Below, piece by piece: positions 7,611 through 14,966 of a stretch of 25,082 nt of DNA. The stretch spans positions 1 to 25,082 of the forward strand of contig URMF01000048.1 in NCBI GenBank assembly GCA_900548855.1. The letters are read 5' to 3'. The stretch's first letter is position 1. Each line of letters begins with the position of its first letter. Under the pieces are notes generated by a model. The model was not told the origin of the DNA. It saw only the letters and a list, made by a program, of their open reading frames with translations, and searched no databases. Source of the stretch: an uncultured Eubacteriales bacterium (GTDB taxonomy: Bacteria > Bacillota > Clostridia > Lachnospirales > Lachnospiraceae). The position numbers and the translations under genes are program-made.

Positions 7611-8465
7611 TTATTCTAGGCCCTCTTTCTTTTGCAAAGAAAATTTAGAATTAGCAAAAATTATTTCAACAATATCAGAAAAACACGAAAGTACATTATA
7701 CTTAGTTATGGGCGCTTCGCCAGGGTGTCCAGAATGGCATCTCATTTCAAAGCAACTTACCAATCTTGTTTTTTGATTAACGTCAATCATTTCCATTCCC
7801 TCTAAAATTGCTAAGATATCACTATCAAATACCATTCGTAACTCACTTATAGAATGTACATTTTGATTTTTGTTAAATCTCTTAAATCGCCCTGTTGTTT
7901 GATTTTTCATATACTCTGACGCAGAATTAAATTTATCAAAACCTACATTCTCTATAACTCTATGTATCCTATCAATGGCAGCGCACCACATCAAAACAAC
8001 TGCAGCTTTATAAAAACCATTTTCCCAACACCCCAAAGCTTCACACAAATACTCGTTTTCTTCTTTATCTTTGATTTTTTCAAGTAATTCTAAAACTTCA
8101 CTAGACATTTTATTTACTACTACATCACTTTCATCAGTATGGGTTTGCAAGAAAATGATAATTTCACTTGTGTAGTTATGCCTAATTATATCCATTTGTC
8201 TCAAATACGAACTACGTCGACTATTAGTACTTGATAATTTCAACAATTCTTCAAATGCACCATTATATTTGTCCAATACTTCTTGTGATACACTATACGT
8301 AGATAATGACTTTGAATAATCCGAAAACCATTTCGCCGACATATAATTTATCTGGTTCCTTTGTTCTCTATTTGTAATTTGCACCGTACTAGATTTATTA
8401 ACCAAATTCCACAGTGTTTCAAAATCATCAAAGAATTTCTTAAGGTTCTTTATTAATTCGTCCAT
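7611..8465 (-). CDS. Unknown protein with possible HEPN-like C-terminal domain (rlo operon gene 4)
   Basis: The 284-residue protein is soluble and helical with no signal peptide. The ATG at 8465 is 2 bp from the stop of the preceding gene, with a weak AAGGAA RBS. The N-terminal half (1-130) is unrecognised. In the C-terminal half, CWENGFYKAAVVLMWCAAIDR (about 147-167) resembles the helix of HEPN-like proteins in which a long-helix bundle precedes an R-x4-6-H motif. R242-C-H-S-G-H247 followed by PG fits that motif, the position where HEPN RNases carry catalytic residues. HEPN toxins are common in defence systems, so a role as RNA-cleaving effector or effector partner is a reasonable inference, not a demonstrated one. 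The DNA is clearly AT-richer than the rRNA methyltransferase gene. The stop lies at the edge of the recombinase remnant and no terminator is visible. Confidence 0.75.
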   Translation of the reverse strand: MDELIKNLKKFFDDFETLWNLVNKSSTVQITNREQRNQINYMSAKWFSDYSKSLSTYSVSQEVLDKYNGAFEELLKLSSTNSRRSSYLRQMDIIRHNYTSEIIIFLQTHTDESDVVVNKMSSEVLELLEKIKDKEENEYLCEALGCWENGFYKAAVVLMWCAAIDRIHRVIENVGFDKFNSASEYMKNQTTGRFKRFNKNQNVHSISELRMVFDSDILAILEGMEMIDVNQKTRLVSCFEMRCHSGHPGEAPITKYNVLSCFSDIVEIIFANSKFSLQKKEGLE

Positions 8466-8467
8466 AT

Positions 8468-9112
8468 TTATATTTCCTTAGCCAACTCTGATATAATTTT
8501 TGCCAATTCTTTCTTTCCCTCTATCGAAAGACTATAATTTGCATTTTTATCATATCTATCATTAAAATTGTCAATAAAACTACTATTCTTTTTAAAATTC
8601 GTTGAGAAATTTGGCATATCGTAACATTTCATAGCCTGACATCTCTGACGTACTACTTCGCCATTAAAAGTCATATCTCCATTAGAATCGGAAAAAGAAT
8701 TTTCAAATGCGGTCAATAAAGCAATTCTCATTTGACATTCATTCATTTTGGTACTTCCCAATGTTTCATATAAAGGCATTAATTTATCATTATCCTTATA
8801 ATAAAGATTATTAATGTCCGAAATACTTATCCCATTAGTATCCATAAATCTCTGAACTTTTATATGGAAATCTGTTTGCTTTATTTCATCTGTTTGGATA
8901 CTTTCTTCTGTATATCCAACATCAACATTTTTATTTTCTTCTACAACAATCTGATGTTGTTTGCTTTCACCCTTGATTTTAGACTTTTCCCCTCTATAAT
9001 CCGTTATATACTGATTAAGCAAAATTTCAAAGCATCTTTCTTGAAATTTTTCTGGGCATTGTTGTACAATCTCAATAATATCCTTAATTTCTTCCTTCAA
9101 TTCTAAATACAT
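8468..9112 (-). CDS. Unknown 214-residue protein (rlo operon gene 3)
   Basis: I do not recognise a characterised family. The ATG at 9112 follows GGAGG by 7 nt and starts 2 bp after the rloB stop. Three parts are visible. A helical N-terminus (1-40) contains CPEKFQERCFEILLNQYI. A charged, low-complexity linker (about 41-80) follows. A C-terminal domain (about 82-214) has FHIKVQRFMDTNGISISDIN, STKMNECQMRIALLTAFENS, FNGEVVRQRCQ and FSTNFKKNSS, and looks like a helical or winged-helix fold. It has no signal peptide, membrane segment or nuclease motif. Its fixed place between RloB and the HEPN-like protein suggests a sensor, adaptor or regulatory subunit; this is inference from position only. It is strongly AT-rich. 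Confidence 0.75.
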   Translation of the reverse strand: MYLELKEEIKDIIEIVQQCPEKFQERCFEILLNQYITDYRGEKSKIKGESKQHQIVVEENKNVDVGYTEESIQTDEIKQTDFHIKVQRFMDTNGISISDINNLYYKDNDKLMPLYETLGSTKMNECQMRIALLTAFENSFSDSNGDMTFNGEVVRQRCQAMKCYDMPNFSTNFKKNSSFIDNFNDRYDKNANYSLSIEGKKELAKIISELAKEI

Positions 9113-9114
9113 AC

Positions 9115-9771
9115 TTATTCCTCCTTGTTGTGTATTTTTTCTTTTATTTCTCCCACCAGCTCATGCACCGTCGTACACGGGCACATCTCTGATGGCTTTG
9201 TTTTACCTTCTCTTTTACACTGCTCCAACTTCTGCTGTGCTATCTGAATTGCCTTTACCTCATCACCTGTTTTACAGAGCTTTCTGTACATCTGCTCATC
9301 AGCCTTGGAATATTTCTGTCCAGTCTTTGCTTCGTACACTCTTCCAAATTCAGAACAACAAGTCCAGGAATCTTGGATTGCCGGCATACAACCGAAGTAG
9401 GCATACATCCATATTTCAAAGCATGGATTGGACCAACCCACCTGAATTCCTTTACTCACTGCCTCTTCAATAATCTCGTCAAATCCCTGAACTTGATCTT
9501 TGTCAAATACAATCCAAGGGATACGATATTGTGCATCATAAGCAGTGAGTTCCAGACATTTATCAATCATGGCACGAGTTTTTGTCTCTACTACCTTTAT
9601 GACAAGCTTGTTTCTTACATCTTCCGGTAGTTCCTGATGTAGTCCTGTGAAAAAGCAACGCTCCGTAGCTTCTGTATCTGTAGCAATCAAATAGTAGCCC
9701 AATTCCGGTACCTTATATTGTTTTCTATGTTCACGGGATTTTCTGTTACCTGTTCTGTCTTTTCTCGCCAT
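9115..9771 (-). CDS. rloB: RloB-family protein (TOPRIM-like)
   Basis: The ATG at 9771 (218 residues) is preferred over the upstream TTG because AAGGAGG, lying inside the last codons of rloA, is 7 nt away. A basic N-terminus is followed by ATDTEATERCFF, which matches the RloB opening with its conserved Glu (E37). IPWIVFDKDQ (D90, D92) fits the D-x-D of TOPRIM-type metal sites, and SNPCFEIWMYAYF is a hallmark RloB motif. RloB was first noted as a gene linked to restriction loci. Pairs of an ABC-type ATPase and RloB resemble the AbiL abortive-infection pair and are analogous to ATPase-TOPRIM systems such as PARIS or Gabija. The inferred role is effector nuclease or partner controlled by RloA. 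It starts 2 bp after the rloA stop. Confidence 0.87.
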   Translation of the reverse strand: MARKDRTGNRKSREHRKQYKVPELGYYLIATDTEATERCFFTGLHQELPEDVRNKLVIKVVETKTRAMIDKCLELTAYDAQYRIPWIVFDKDQVQGFDEIIEEAVSKGIQVGWSNPCFEIWMYAYFGCMPAIQDSWTCCSEFGRVYEAKTGQKYSKADEQMYRKLCKTGDEVKAIQIAQQKLEQCKREGKTKPSEMCPCTTVHELVGEIKEKIHNKEE

Positions 9772-9773
9772 AC

Positions 9774-11081
9774 TCAATCCTCCTTATTCCGAGGTGATAA
9801 GCCGGTTTGCTCAGACACTTGTATAAGTGCATCCTTAAATATATCTATCGCCTTAAGCATAGGAATCGCACCATATTTTCCAATCAGGTAATTCTTCTCG
9901 TAGCTTTCATCCTTACGGATTCGAGTGCCGTTCTCATCCACAAAATCGGCCAATGAATACAACGTTGAAACACCTTCTTCATCCTTCTCTACAAACCATA
10001 TTTCATCACGTCGTAGCAACTGATTAGATAACTGCCAAGTGTCATGGGTTGTGAATACAAGTTGTGCATGATTGATGTTAATTTGTGGATTTAAGAATGT
10101 AAGCAAGAAGTTTCTTACAAGTAACGGATGCAGACGGGCATTTAATTCATCAATGAAAAATACACTACCCTTCTCCAATACTTCCTGCAATTCTGGATAT
10201 AATGCAAACATCTTCAAAGTCCCTGCAGATTCTAATTCTAACGGAATCTCTGCCATCTCATCAGAGCCAATCATTTTATGAAGTGCGTTAATCTTATACT
10301 TTTCCTCTTTGGAATCTCCCTCCTGAGGAACCTTCTCGATTCTAAAATTCTTAATATGCTCATCAAATGACGCAAAGTATTCTACAACCTTCTGCTGAAC
10401 ATTCTTGTCTTCCACAAACCCCTTGGGTAATCTGCGAGACATAAAGAAGTTTGTAAAAGGATCTCCAAAATCCGCAAACTCATTTGCAAGGAACCAATCT
10501 CTGATTGCCTTACACTTACCAATCTTCAGCTTTGCTCCCAAAGAAACAATTAGTACTTGCTTTTCCAAAGCCACTTGAATATTGTCTCTACTATTTTTAG
10601 GAAAGCCGGACAGATCTAACTCATTTGCATTTCGGTAAAAAACCGTACTATACTTTCTTGCAGTCTTTGCCTTAGAATTTAGCCATTCTTCTGTTACGCC
10701 TTCTTTATCAATACAGAACCCATAATTATAAGTCTTTTCAGCCTTATCTCCCGGCAATGTAAAATACACTTCAAAACTAGATTCAGCAGTCGCTGATGTA
10801 GTATCAAACAAAAACGGAGTTGGTCTGAAGTGGTCAAACTTCTCTTCTTCGTCACCATACTTGAAAGATTCAGCAACATAATCAGACATATACTCAAAAG
10901 CATTATATATATTGGATTTTCCACTAGCATTTGCTCCGTAAATGGCAGCAACTGGTAAAATCCTCTCACTACCAACAGTCACTACTCTATCCGAGAACTC
11001 TGTCATCTTCATTGCAGATAAATCTAAAGTAGCTTCTTCTCTAAATGATTTAAAATTTTTGAAATTGAATTGAATTAACAT
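9774..11081 (-). CDS. rloA: RloA-like ABC/SMC-type ATPase
   Basis: I start the gene at the ATG at 11081 (435 residues), preceded by GGTGAGG; the longer frame to 11147 lacks a good site. The opening MLIQFNFKNFKSFREEATLD is the typical beginning of AAA_15/AAA_21 overcoming-lysogenization-type ATPases. Walker A is G49-ANASGK-S56, an ABC-like signature lies in ELESAGTLKMF, Walker B is VFFID311-E312 and the H-loop is FTTH346. The region between Walker A and the signature (about 90-280) is the family's variable insert. Such ATPases usually sense an invader and license a partner, here RloB, whose RBS lies in the last codons of this gene. It heads a four-gene operon with 2-bp gaps. The ATPase family is certain; defence function is inferred. 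Confidence 0.9.
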   Translation of the reverse strand: MLIQFNFKNFKSFREEATLDLSAMKMTEFSDRVVTVGSERILPVAAIYGANASGKSNIYNAFEYMSDYVAESFKYGDEEEKFDHFRPTPFLFDTTSATAESSFEVYFTLPGDKAEKTYNYGFCIDKEGVTEEWLNSKAKTARKYSTVFYRNANELDLSGFPKNSRDNIQVALEKQVLIVSLGAKLKIGKCKAIRDWFLANEFADFGDPFTNFFMSRRLPKGFVEDKNVQQKVVEYFASFDEHIKNFRIEKVPQEGDSKEEKYKINALHKMIGSDEMAEIPLELESAGTLKMFALYPELQEVLEKGSVFFIDELNARLHPLLVRNFLLTFLNPQININHAQLVFTTHDTWQLSNQLLRRDEIWFVEKDEEGVSTLYSLADFVDENGTRIRKDESYEKNYLIGKYGAIPMLKAIDIFKDALIQVSEQTGLSPRNKED

Positions 11082-11112
11082 GATTACTACCTCACCTGTT
11101 TTTCTACTTTCT

Positions 11113-11140
11113 AGTATATACAGTTTTTTCAAAAAATCAA
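11113..11140 (-). promoter_or_regulatory. Predicted promoter of the rlo operon
   Basis: On the minus strand a -35-like TTGATT (11135-11140), 16 bp and a -10 TATACT (11113-11118) lie 32 bp before the rloA start. The -35 overlaps a 9-bp inverted repeat. I see no other promoter-like pair in the 194-bp gap between rloA and the gene upstream. Confidence 0.5.
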
Positions 11141-11159
11141 CACGCAAATGTGATTTTTT
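11131..11159 (-). repeat. Inverted repeat overlapping the rloA promoter
   Basis: AAAAAATCA (11131-11139) and TGATTTTTT (11151-11159) form 9-bp perfect arms around an 11-nt loop. As RNA in the leftward direction it gives an A/U hairpin with a terminal U-run, so it could be a weak terminator of the upstream gene. As DNA it covers the -35 of the rlo promoter and could be an operator. The sequence does not decide between them. Confidence 0.45.
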
Positions 11160-11275
11160 CTCACTTTAATGTATTTTGAGTCACATCTCTATTTTTTCTA
11201 TTCAATCAAAAGTATTTTTTATCATTCGTTATCTACTTCTAATTTTATATTCATTACCATTATGAGTAAGCAAAC

Positions 11276-11710
11276 TTAATAATTATCCCAAATACTGTTT
11301 CGATTTAGCATTCTGTTAGCATTTGCGATACTTTCTGCTTGCTTTCTGGAATACTCTTTTTTCTTCTCTTTATCATATATTCCTTTCACATGGCAATGTG
11401 GACATTCAAATTGTCCATTATCTTCACAATTAAGTTGTATTACTATTTCTTCACTGTCCCAACAATGTGAACAATAATATAATGCCTGTGTATCTCCTTG
11501 AAGAGTAATAAAGGGCAGTTCATGCCGTACTACCTTATCCGATATATTTCTTTTCTTTTTCAGTTCAGCATTTTCTTCTTTTAATCGAGTAATCTCTGCC
11601 TGCAAAGCAAGCGCCTGAGAACTCAAATCCAAAAGTTCTTTATACAATTCCACATTGTCAGACTTTTGCATTACCTTTGCAACATCTTTTATGCTTTCAT
11701 ATAAACCCAT
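11276..11710 (-). CDS. Small coiled-coil and zinc-ribbon protein
   Basis: The ATG at 11710 (144 residues) is preferred over the upstream TTG because AAGGAG is 9 nt away. Residues about 15-65 form an amphipathic helix with heptad-like leucines (YKELLDLSSQALALQAEITR) and a Lys/Glu-rich end, a likely coiled coil. The second half contains two Cys-x-x-Cys pairs, YYCSHC and FECPHC, about 24 residues apart, forming a probable zinc ribbon. There is no signal peptide. The specific function is unknown; nucleic-acid binding is the usual guess for such a layout. It lies 49 bp downstream of rlmD and 194 bp upstream of rloA on the same strand, so it may belong to either unit or be a separate cargo gene. 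Confidence 0.78.
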   Translation of the reverse strand: MGLYESIKDVAKVMQKSDNVELYKELLDLSSQALALQAEITRLKEENAELKKKRNISDKVVRHELPFITLQGDTQALYYCSHCWDSEEIVIQLNCEDNGQFECPHCHVKGIYDKEKKKEYSRKQAESIANANRMLNRNSIWDNY

Positions 11711-11759
11711 GTTCCACATCTCCTTAGCAATCAAATTAACGTTTCATAGTTTTTCTTCT

Positions 11760-13277
11760 TTACAATTCCATATTTCTGTTGATATGTTTATCTGCGTTAA
11801 GTTTAGACAATAAACAGACACTCTCTACATGCCCGCTATGTCCAAACTGGTCCACCGCACAAATCCTCTCCACCTCATATCCCCCTTTTACCAGCATCTT
11901 GACATCTCTTGCCAGGGTCGCCGGGTCACAGCTCACATACACAATCCGTTCCGGCTGCATTTTAACCATAGTTAAAATTGCCACCTCGTCACACCCTTTT
12001 CTTGGCGGGTCTACCACAATCACATCCGCATGCTCTCCGGTTCTCTCAAACTGCTGTGGCAAAATTTCCTCCGCTTTTCCCACAAAAAACTCTGCGTTCT
12101 TAATCCCGTTTATCTCCGCATTTCTTCTGGCATCCTCAATAGCTTCCGGAACAATCTCCACACCGCAGACATGCTTCGCCTTTTGTGCCAGAAATAACGA
12201 AATCGTTCCGATACCGCAATAGAGATCCCAGACAAGCTCTTCCCCTTGCAGTCCCACATATTCCAACGCTTTCCCATAAAGCTTTTCCGTCTGCTCCGGA
12301 TTCACCTGGTAAAAGGACAGAGGACTAATTTGGTATTTCACATTTCCGATATAATCTGTAATATAATCCTGTCCCCAAATCGTACGGCACTTATCTCCTA
12401 ATATCCGGTTTGTTTTCTCCGTATTGATATTAATCGATATACTGGTGATACCCGGAATATCCTGCATACATTTCACAAATTCCGGTTCAATATTGATATA
12501 CTTTCTAGACTTTGAAAAATCATATTTTTTCCTATTTTTATCTATTATATCCGCCTCACCACTGTCTGCTTTTCTATCCACCGTTATACCAATCAATTCC
12601 TTACCGTTAATAATCAGACAAATCATAACTTCCCCGGTCTTTCTCCCCACCCTGGTTAAAATATGGCGCACCAGTCCTGTATGCTTTTCCTCATCATAGG
12701 CTTCAACCTGATATTTCTCCATAAAATCGCGAAACCGTCTTATAATCTCATCATTTACTTTATCCTGTAAATAACAGACATCCGTATCTATCACAGAATG
12801 AGTTCTTCCGGCATAAAATCCAATCGCCAGCCTGCCATCCTTGTCTCTGCGAACCGGAAATTGAGCCTTGTTCCGATAGCGGATTGCAGGAAAATCTTCC
12901 TTTCTTCCCATCCCAATAATCGGCTCCATTTTCTCTTCCACATCTGCAATCCCGCCGATACGCTTCAGGCAATTTATTACCTTGCCCTGCTTCCACTCCA
13001 GCTGCTTTTCATAGCTTACCTGCATGATACTGCAGCCACCACATTTTCTTGCCAGAGGACAGATTGGTTCTACACGAAATGCAGAAGGTTTTACCAGCGC
13101 CATTAATCTTCCATAGGCATAATTCTTCTTCGCCTTGACAATCTTAACCCGTGCCACATCCCCGACAACAGCATCCTTTACAAATACAGCCATACCGTCA
13201 ATGTGCCCGATACCTTCGCCTTCGTTTCCCATATCTTCTATTGTAATTTCATATTCCTGGTTCTTCTCTAAACTCAT
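11760..13277 (-). CDS. rlmD: 23S rRNA uracil-C5 methyltransferase, RlmD/RlmCD type
   Basis: The 505-residue protein has an N-terminal TRAM domain (about 5-62), four cysteines for a 4Fe-4S cluster (C73, C79, C82, C168), a central RNA-contact domain and a C-terminal Rossmann methyltransferase. The SAM motif is VWDLYCGIGTISLF, followed by the acidic GVEI. The catalytic Cys450 lies in VYVSCDPATLARD, and VDPPRKG is the conserved motif IV. The family transfers a methyl group from SAM to C5 of a uridine in 23S rRNA (U1939, or U747 and U1939 in the dual-specific Gram-positive RlmCD). The single protein could be either, so the exact site is not certain. A region around residues 232-252 is longer and more charged than I remember for the family. 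The start at 13277 has an AAAGGA site. Confidence 0.93.
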   Translation of the reverse strand: MSLEKNQEYEITIEDMGNEGEGIGHIDGMAVFVKDAVVGDVARVKIVKAKKNYAYGRLMALVKPSAFRVEPICPLARKCGGCSIMQVSYEKQLEWKQGKVINCLKRIGGIADVEEKMEPIIGMGRKEDFPAIRYRNKAQFPVRRDKDGRLAIGFYAGRTHSVIDTDVCYLQDKVNDEIIRRFRDFMEKYQVEAYDEEKHTGLVRHILTRVGRKTGEVMICLIINGKELIGITVDRKADSGEADIIDKNRKKYDFSKSRKYINIEPEFVKCMQDIPGITSISININTEKTNRILGDKCRTIWGQDYITDYIGNVKYQISPLSFYQVNPEQTEKLYGKALEYVGLQGEELVWDLYCGIGTISLFLAQKAKHVCGVEIVPEAIEDARRNAEINGIKNAEFFVGKAEEILPQQFERTGEHADVIVVDPPRKGCDEVAILTMVKMQPERIVYVSCDPATLARDVKMLVKGGYEVERICAVDQFGHSGHVESVCLLSKLNADKHINRNMEL

Positions 13278-13433
13278 GTTACCTGTCCTTTTCCATATTC
13301 ATTTCTAAGCTGCTGTTATAGCACTTCATTTTATGCTTTTTCCCTAACGCATATATACCACATCAGATTTTGTTTTCCTCTCAAAAAATCCCAGCAACCG
13401 ATTTATCCTCAAACGTATTTTATCAAAAATTTG

Positions 13434-13868
13434 TCAACAACCGTCATGTCTCCACCGCATTTCATATTCCCATTCCTGGTTCTCTTTCTCTATCTGCGCC
13501 TTTGTTTTTACAAATCCTTCCCGCAGATAAAATTTGATTGCCCGTTCATTCTTCTCATAAACATGCAATACCAGCTCTTCTTTTCTTTCCTTCACATAAT
13601 CGAGCAGCGCCTTCCCAATTCCTTCTGACTGGTATTCTTTCTTCACGAATATGCCTGCCACATAATTGTCCATCAGACCCACAAAACCCTGAATTTCTCC
13701 ATGTTTTTCACACACATATATTTCTGCATCCTGCATCATCTGCCCGACTGCTGCATAATTTTTCTTCCAGTACTCCGATGAAATGAAATTATGTGCTTTT
13801 ATATTGGTATCGATCCAGATTTCCATAACAGCCGGAATATCGGCTCCATTCATTTTCCGAATCATCAT
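13434..13868 (-). CDS. GNAT-family N-acetyltransferase
   Basis: The 144-residue protein has the single-domain GNAT layout: an N-terminal strand and helices (IRKMNGADIPAVMEIW), a central sheet (EIQGFVGLMDNYVAGIFV), the acetyl-CoA pyrophosphate loop Q80-SEGIGK86, and the C-terminal NERAIKFY (107-114) followed by LREGF. The substrate cannot be predicted; similar small proteins acetylate amines, peptides or protein N-termini. Two adjacent ATGs are possible (13868 and 13865), with AAAGG upstream. It is 48 bp after the VOC gene on the same strand and is likely the last gene of the nifX-VOC-GNAT operon. Confidence 0.9.
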   Translation of the reverse strand: MMIRKMNGADIPAVMEIWIDTNIKAHNFISSEYWKKNYAAVGQMMQDAEIYVCEKHGEIQGFVGLMDNYVAGIFVKKEYQSEGIGKALLDYVKERKEELVLHVYEKNERAIKFYLREGFVKTKAQIEKENQEWEYEMRWRHDGC

Positions 13869-13916
13869 TCTGCCTTTCCTGTCACAGCCATATACACATT
13901 TCCAGTCTTAACATTT

Positions 13917-14300
13917 CTATATCGTAATCTCAATCTGATTCCCTTCCAAATCTACAATGCAGCTTTCATAATAACCATCCCCGGTGGTTCTTGGTCCGCT
14001 GGTTACCTGATAACCGTCTCCCTTTAACTGCTCTGTCAACTCATCCACCTTCTCTTTGCTTCCAACGCTAAATGCAATGTGAATAAATCCAGTTCTGACA
14101 GCTGTGTTATCACAGGACAAAAGCGCTTCCCGGTTCATAAGCTCCAAGCGGCATCCGTCCTCAAAGGATAAAAAATAAGACCGAAATCCCGTCTTCCGGT
14201 TATGATATTGTGTATTGGAAACTGCACCAAAATACCTTTCAAAAAAATGTCTGCTTCTTTCTAAATCCTCTACATATAATGCAACGTGCTCTATTCTCAT
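13917..14300 (-). CDS. VOC-superfamily (glyoxalase I-like) metalloprotein
   Basis: The 127-residue protein has the two beta-alpha-beta-beta-beta repeats of the vicinal-oxygen-chelate fold. The four expected metal ligands are in place: H5 (RIEHVALYVEDL), E53 (CRLELMN), H74 (FIHIAFSVG) and E124 (GNQIEITI). Such proteins include glyoxalase I, which isomerises methylglyoxal-glutathione adducts, and many uncharacterised lyases or isomerases; without glutathione metabolism in view I do not assign a substrate. The start is only 3 bp after the NifX-like stop and no clear Shine-Dalgarno is visible, so it probably depends on translational coupling. Confidence 0.9.
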   Translation of the reverse strand: MRIEHVALYVEDLERSRHFFERYFGAVSNTQYHNRKTGFRSYFLSFEDGCRLELMNREALLSCDNTAVRTGFIHIAFSVGSKEKVDELTEQLKGDGYQVTSGPRTTGDGYYESCIVDLEGNQIEITI

Positions 14301-14303
14301 ATT

Positions 14304-14720
14304 TTACTTATGACACCCACTGCCGCTTCCGGCACAGCCGTGTTTATCCTCCTCACAGTTATGTTCCCCGCAGGAATGCTCGTGTTCATGATGGCTACAC
14401 TGCACACCCGGATTATACGCAAGTTTACCGTCAAGATAAGCTTTCACTGCTTCATCTGCCGAGCCGGCAGCTCCGCCGTACAGAGCGATACCGGCTTCGC
14501 TCAATGCAGCTTTCGCACCGCCGCCGATTCCACCACAAATGAGAACTTCGACATTTACCTGCGCCAAAAGGTCTGACAATGCGCCATGTCCCTGCCCGTT
14601 GGTATCTACCACCTGCGTACCCACGATTTGACCGTTTTCAATATCATAAAGCTTGAATTGCTCCGTATGTCCGAAATGCTGAAAAATCTCTCCATTTTCA
14701 TAAGTTACTGCTATTTTCAT
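14304..14720 (-). CDS. NifX/NifB-type iron(-molybdenum) cofactor-binding protein with His/Cys tail
   Basis: Residues 1-105 are the dinitrogenase iron-molybdenum cofactor domain: KIAVTYENGEIFQHFGHTEQ at the start, a glycine-rich ICGGIGGGAKAALSEAGI segment and YGGAAGSADEAVKAYL. In nitrogenase organisms the fold carries FeMo-cofactor or its precursor, and stand-alone members in anaerobes are thought to handle iron-sulfur clusters. The last 31 residues (108-138) contain seven His and five Cys in a Gly/Glu-rich tail, a likely metal-binding appendix. No other nif gene is in the window, so nitrogen fixation is not implied. It has its own promoter at 14793-14821 and is first in a probable three-gene operon. 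Confidence 0.9.
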   Translation of the reverse strand: MKIAVTYENGEIFQHFGHTEQFKLYDIENGQIVGTQVVDTNGQGHGALSDLLAQVNVEVLICGGIGGGAKAALSEAGIALYGGAAGSADEAVKAYLDGKLAYNPGVQCSHHEHEHSCGEHNCEEDKHGCAGSGSGCHK

Positions 14721-14763
14721 TTATTTTTTTCCTTTCTTTTACTTAGTTTGCTTTGAACCACTG

Positions 14764-14786
14764 ATAGCCGCATTTTTGCGGCCTAT
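14764..14786 (-). other. 5'-terminal hairpin in the nifX-like mRNA leader
   Basis: ATAG-CCGC (14764-14771) pairs with GCGG-CTAT (14778-14786) with one bulged base around a 6-nt loop. The predicted transcription start is about 14786, so the stem begins at the first nucleotide of the message. Such 5' stems can stabilise mRNA. A wider pair, CCACTGATA (14758-14766) and TATCAGTGG (14836-14844), competes with it but extends past the promoter. Confidence 0.5.
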
Positions 14787-14792
14787 GAGCGT

Positions 14793-14821
14793 ATTATACA
14801 GTTATTATTCCTATATTTCAA
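14793..14821 (-). promoter_or_regulatory. Promoter of the nifX-VOC-GNAT operon
   Basis: On the minus strand -35 TTGAAA (14816-14821), a 17-bp spacer and a perfect -10 TATAAT (14793-14798) lie about 70 bp before the nifX-like start codon. Confidence 0.7.
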
Positions 14822-14867
14822 GTAACTATTATATTTATCAGTGGATAATAAGTTTCTTATTTAGTTA

Positions 14868-14923
14868 CGCAAAAAAGGAGCATCGCTTCATAACTATTTC
14901 TAGCTATTTTGCGACACTCCTTT
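14868..14923 (-). terminator. Long-hairpin intrinsic terminator of the giant surface-protein gene
   Basis: In the leftward transcript, 14923-14911 (AAAGGAGUGUCGC) pairs with 14886-14874 (GCGAUGCUCCUUU) over 13 positions, two of them G-U wobbles, and is followed at once by a U-run. The 24-nt loop can fold again as AGCUA-GAAA-UAGUU, capped by a GNRA tetraloop. Between the stop codon and this hairpin, ATAGGTT (14924-14930) and AACCTAT (14961-14967) form an extra outer stem. Confidence 0.75.
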
Positions 14924-14966
14924 ATAGGTTTACGCGAAACGGTACAATTTATTAGCAGTTAACCTA

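Noticed and set aside
13352..13440. TTGACA near 13430 and extended -10-like TGGTATATA at 13352-13360 as an rlmD promoter
   Set aside because: The two elements are far outside the 16-18 bp spacing, so only a weak extended -10 could be argued.
14758..14844. CCACTGATA / TATCAGTGG as ends of a miniature mobile element
   Set aside because: The arms are only 9 bp, no target duplication is seen, and the span contains a well-formed promoter for the nifX-like gene.
14890..14910. GCTAGAAATAG-like loop on the minus strand resembling part of a Cas9 tracrRNA
   Set aside because: The likeness is a short stem with a GAAA loop inside a terminator. There is no repeat array, anti-repeat or cas gene in the window.
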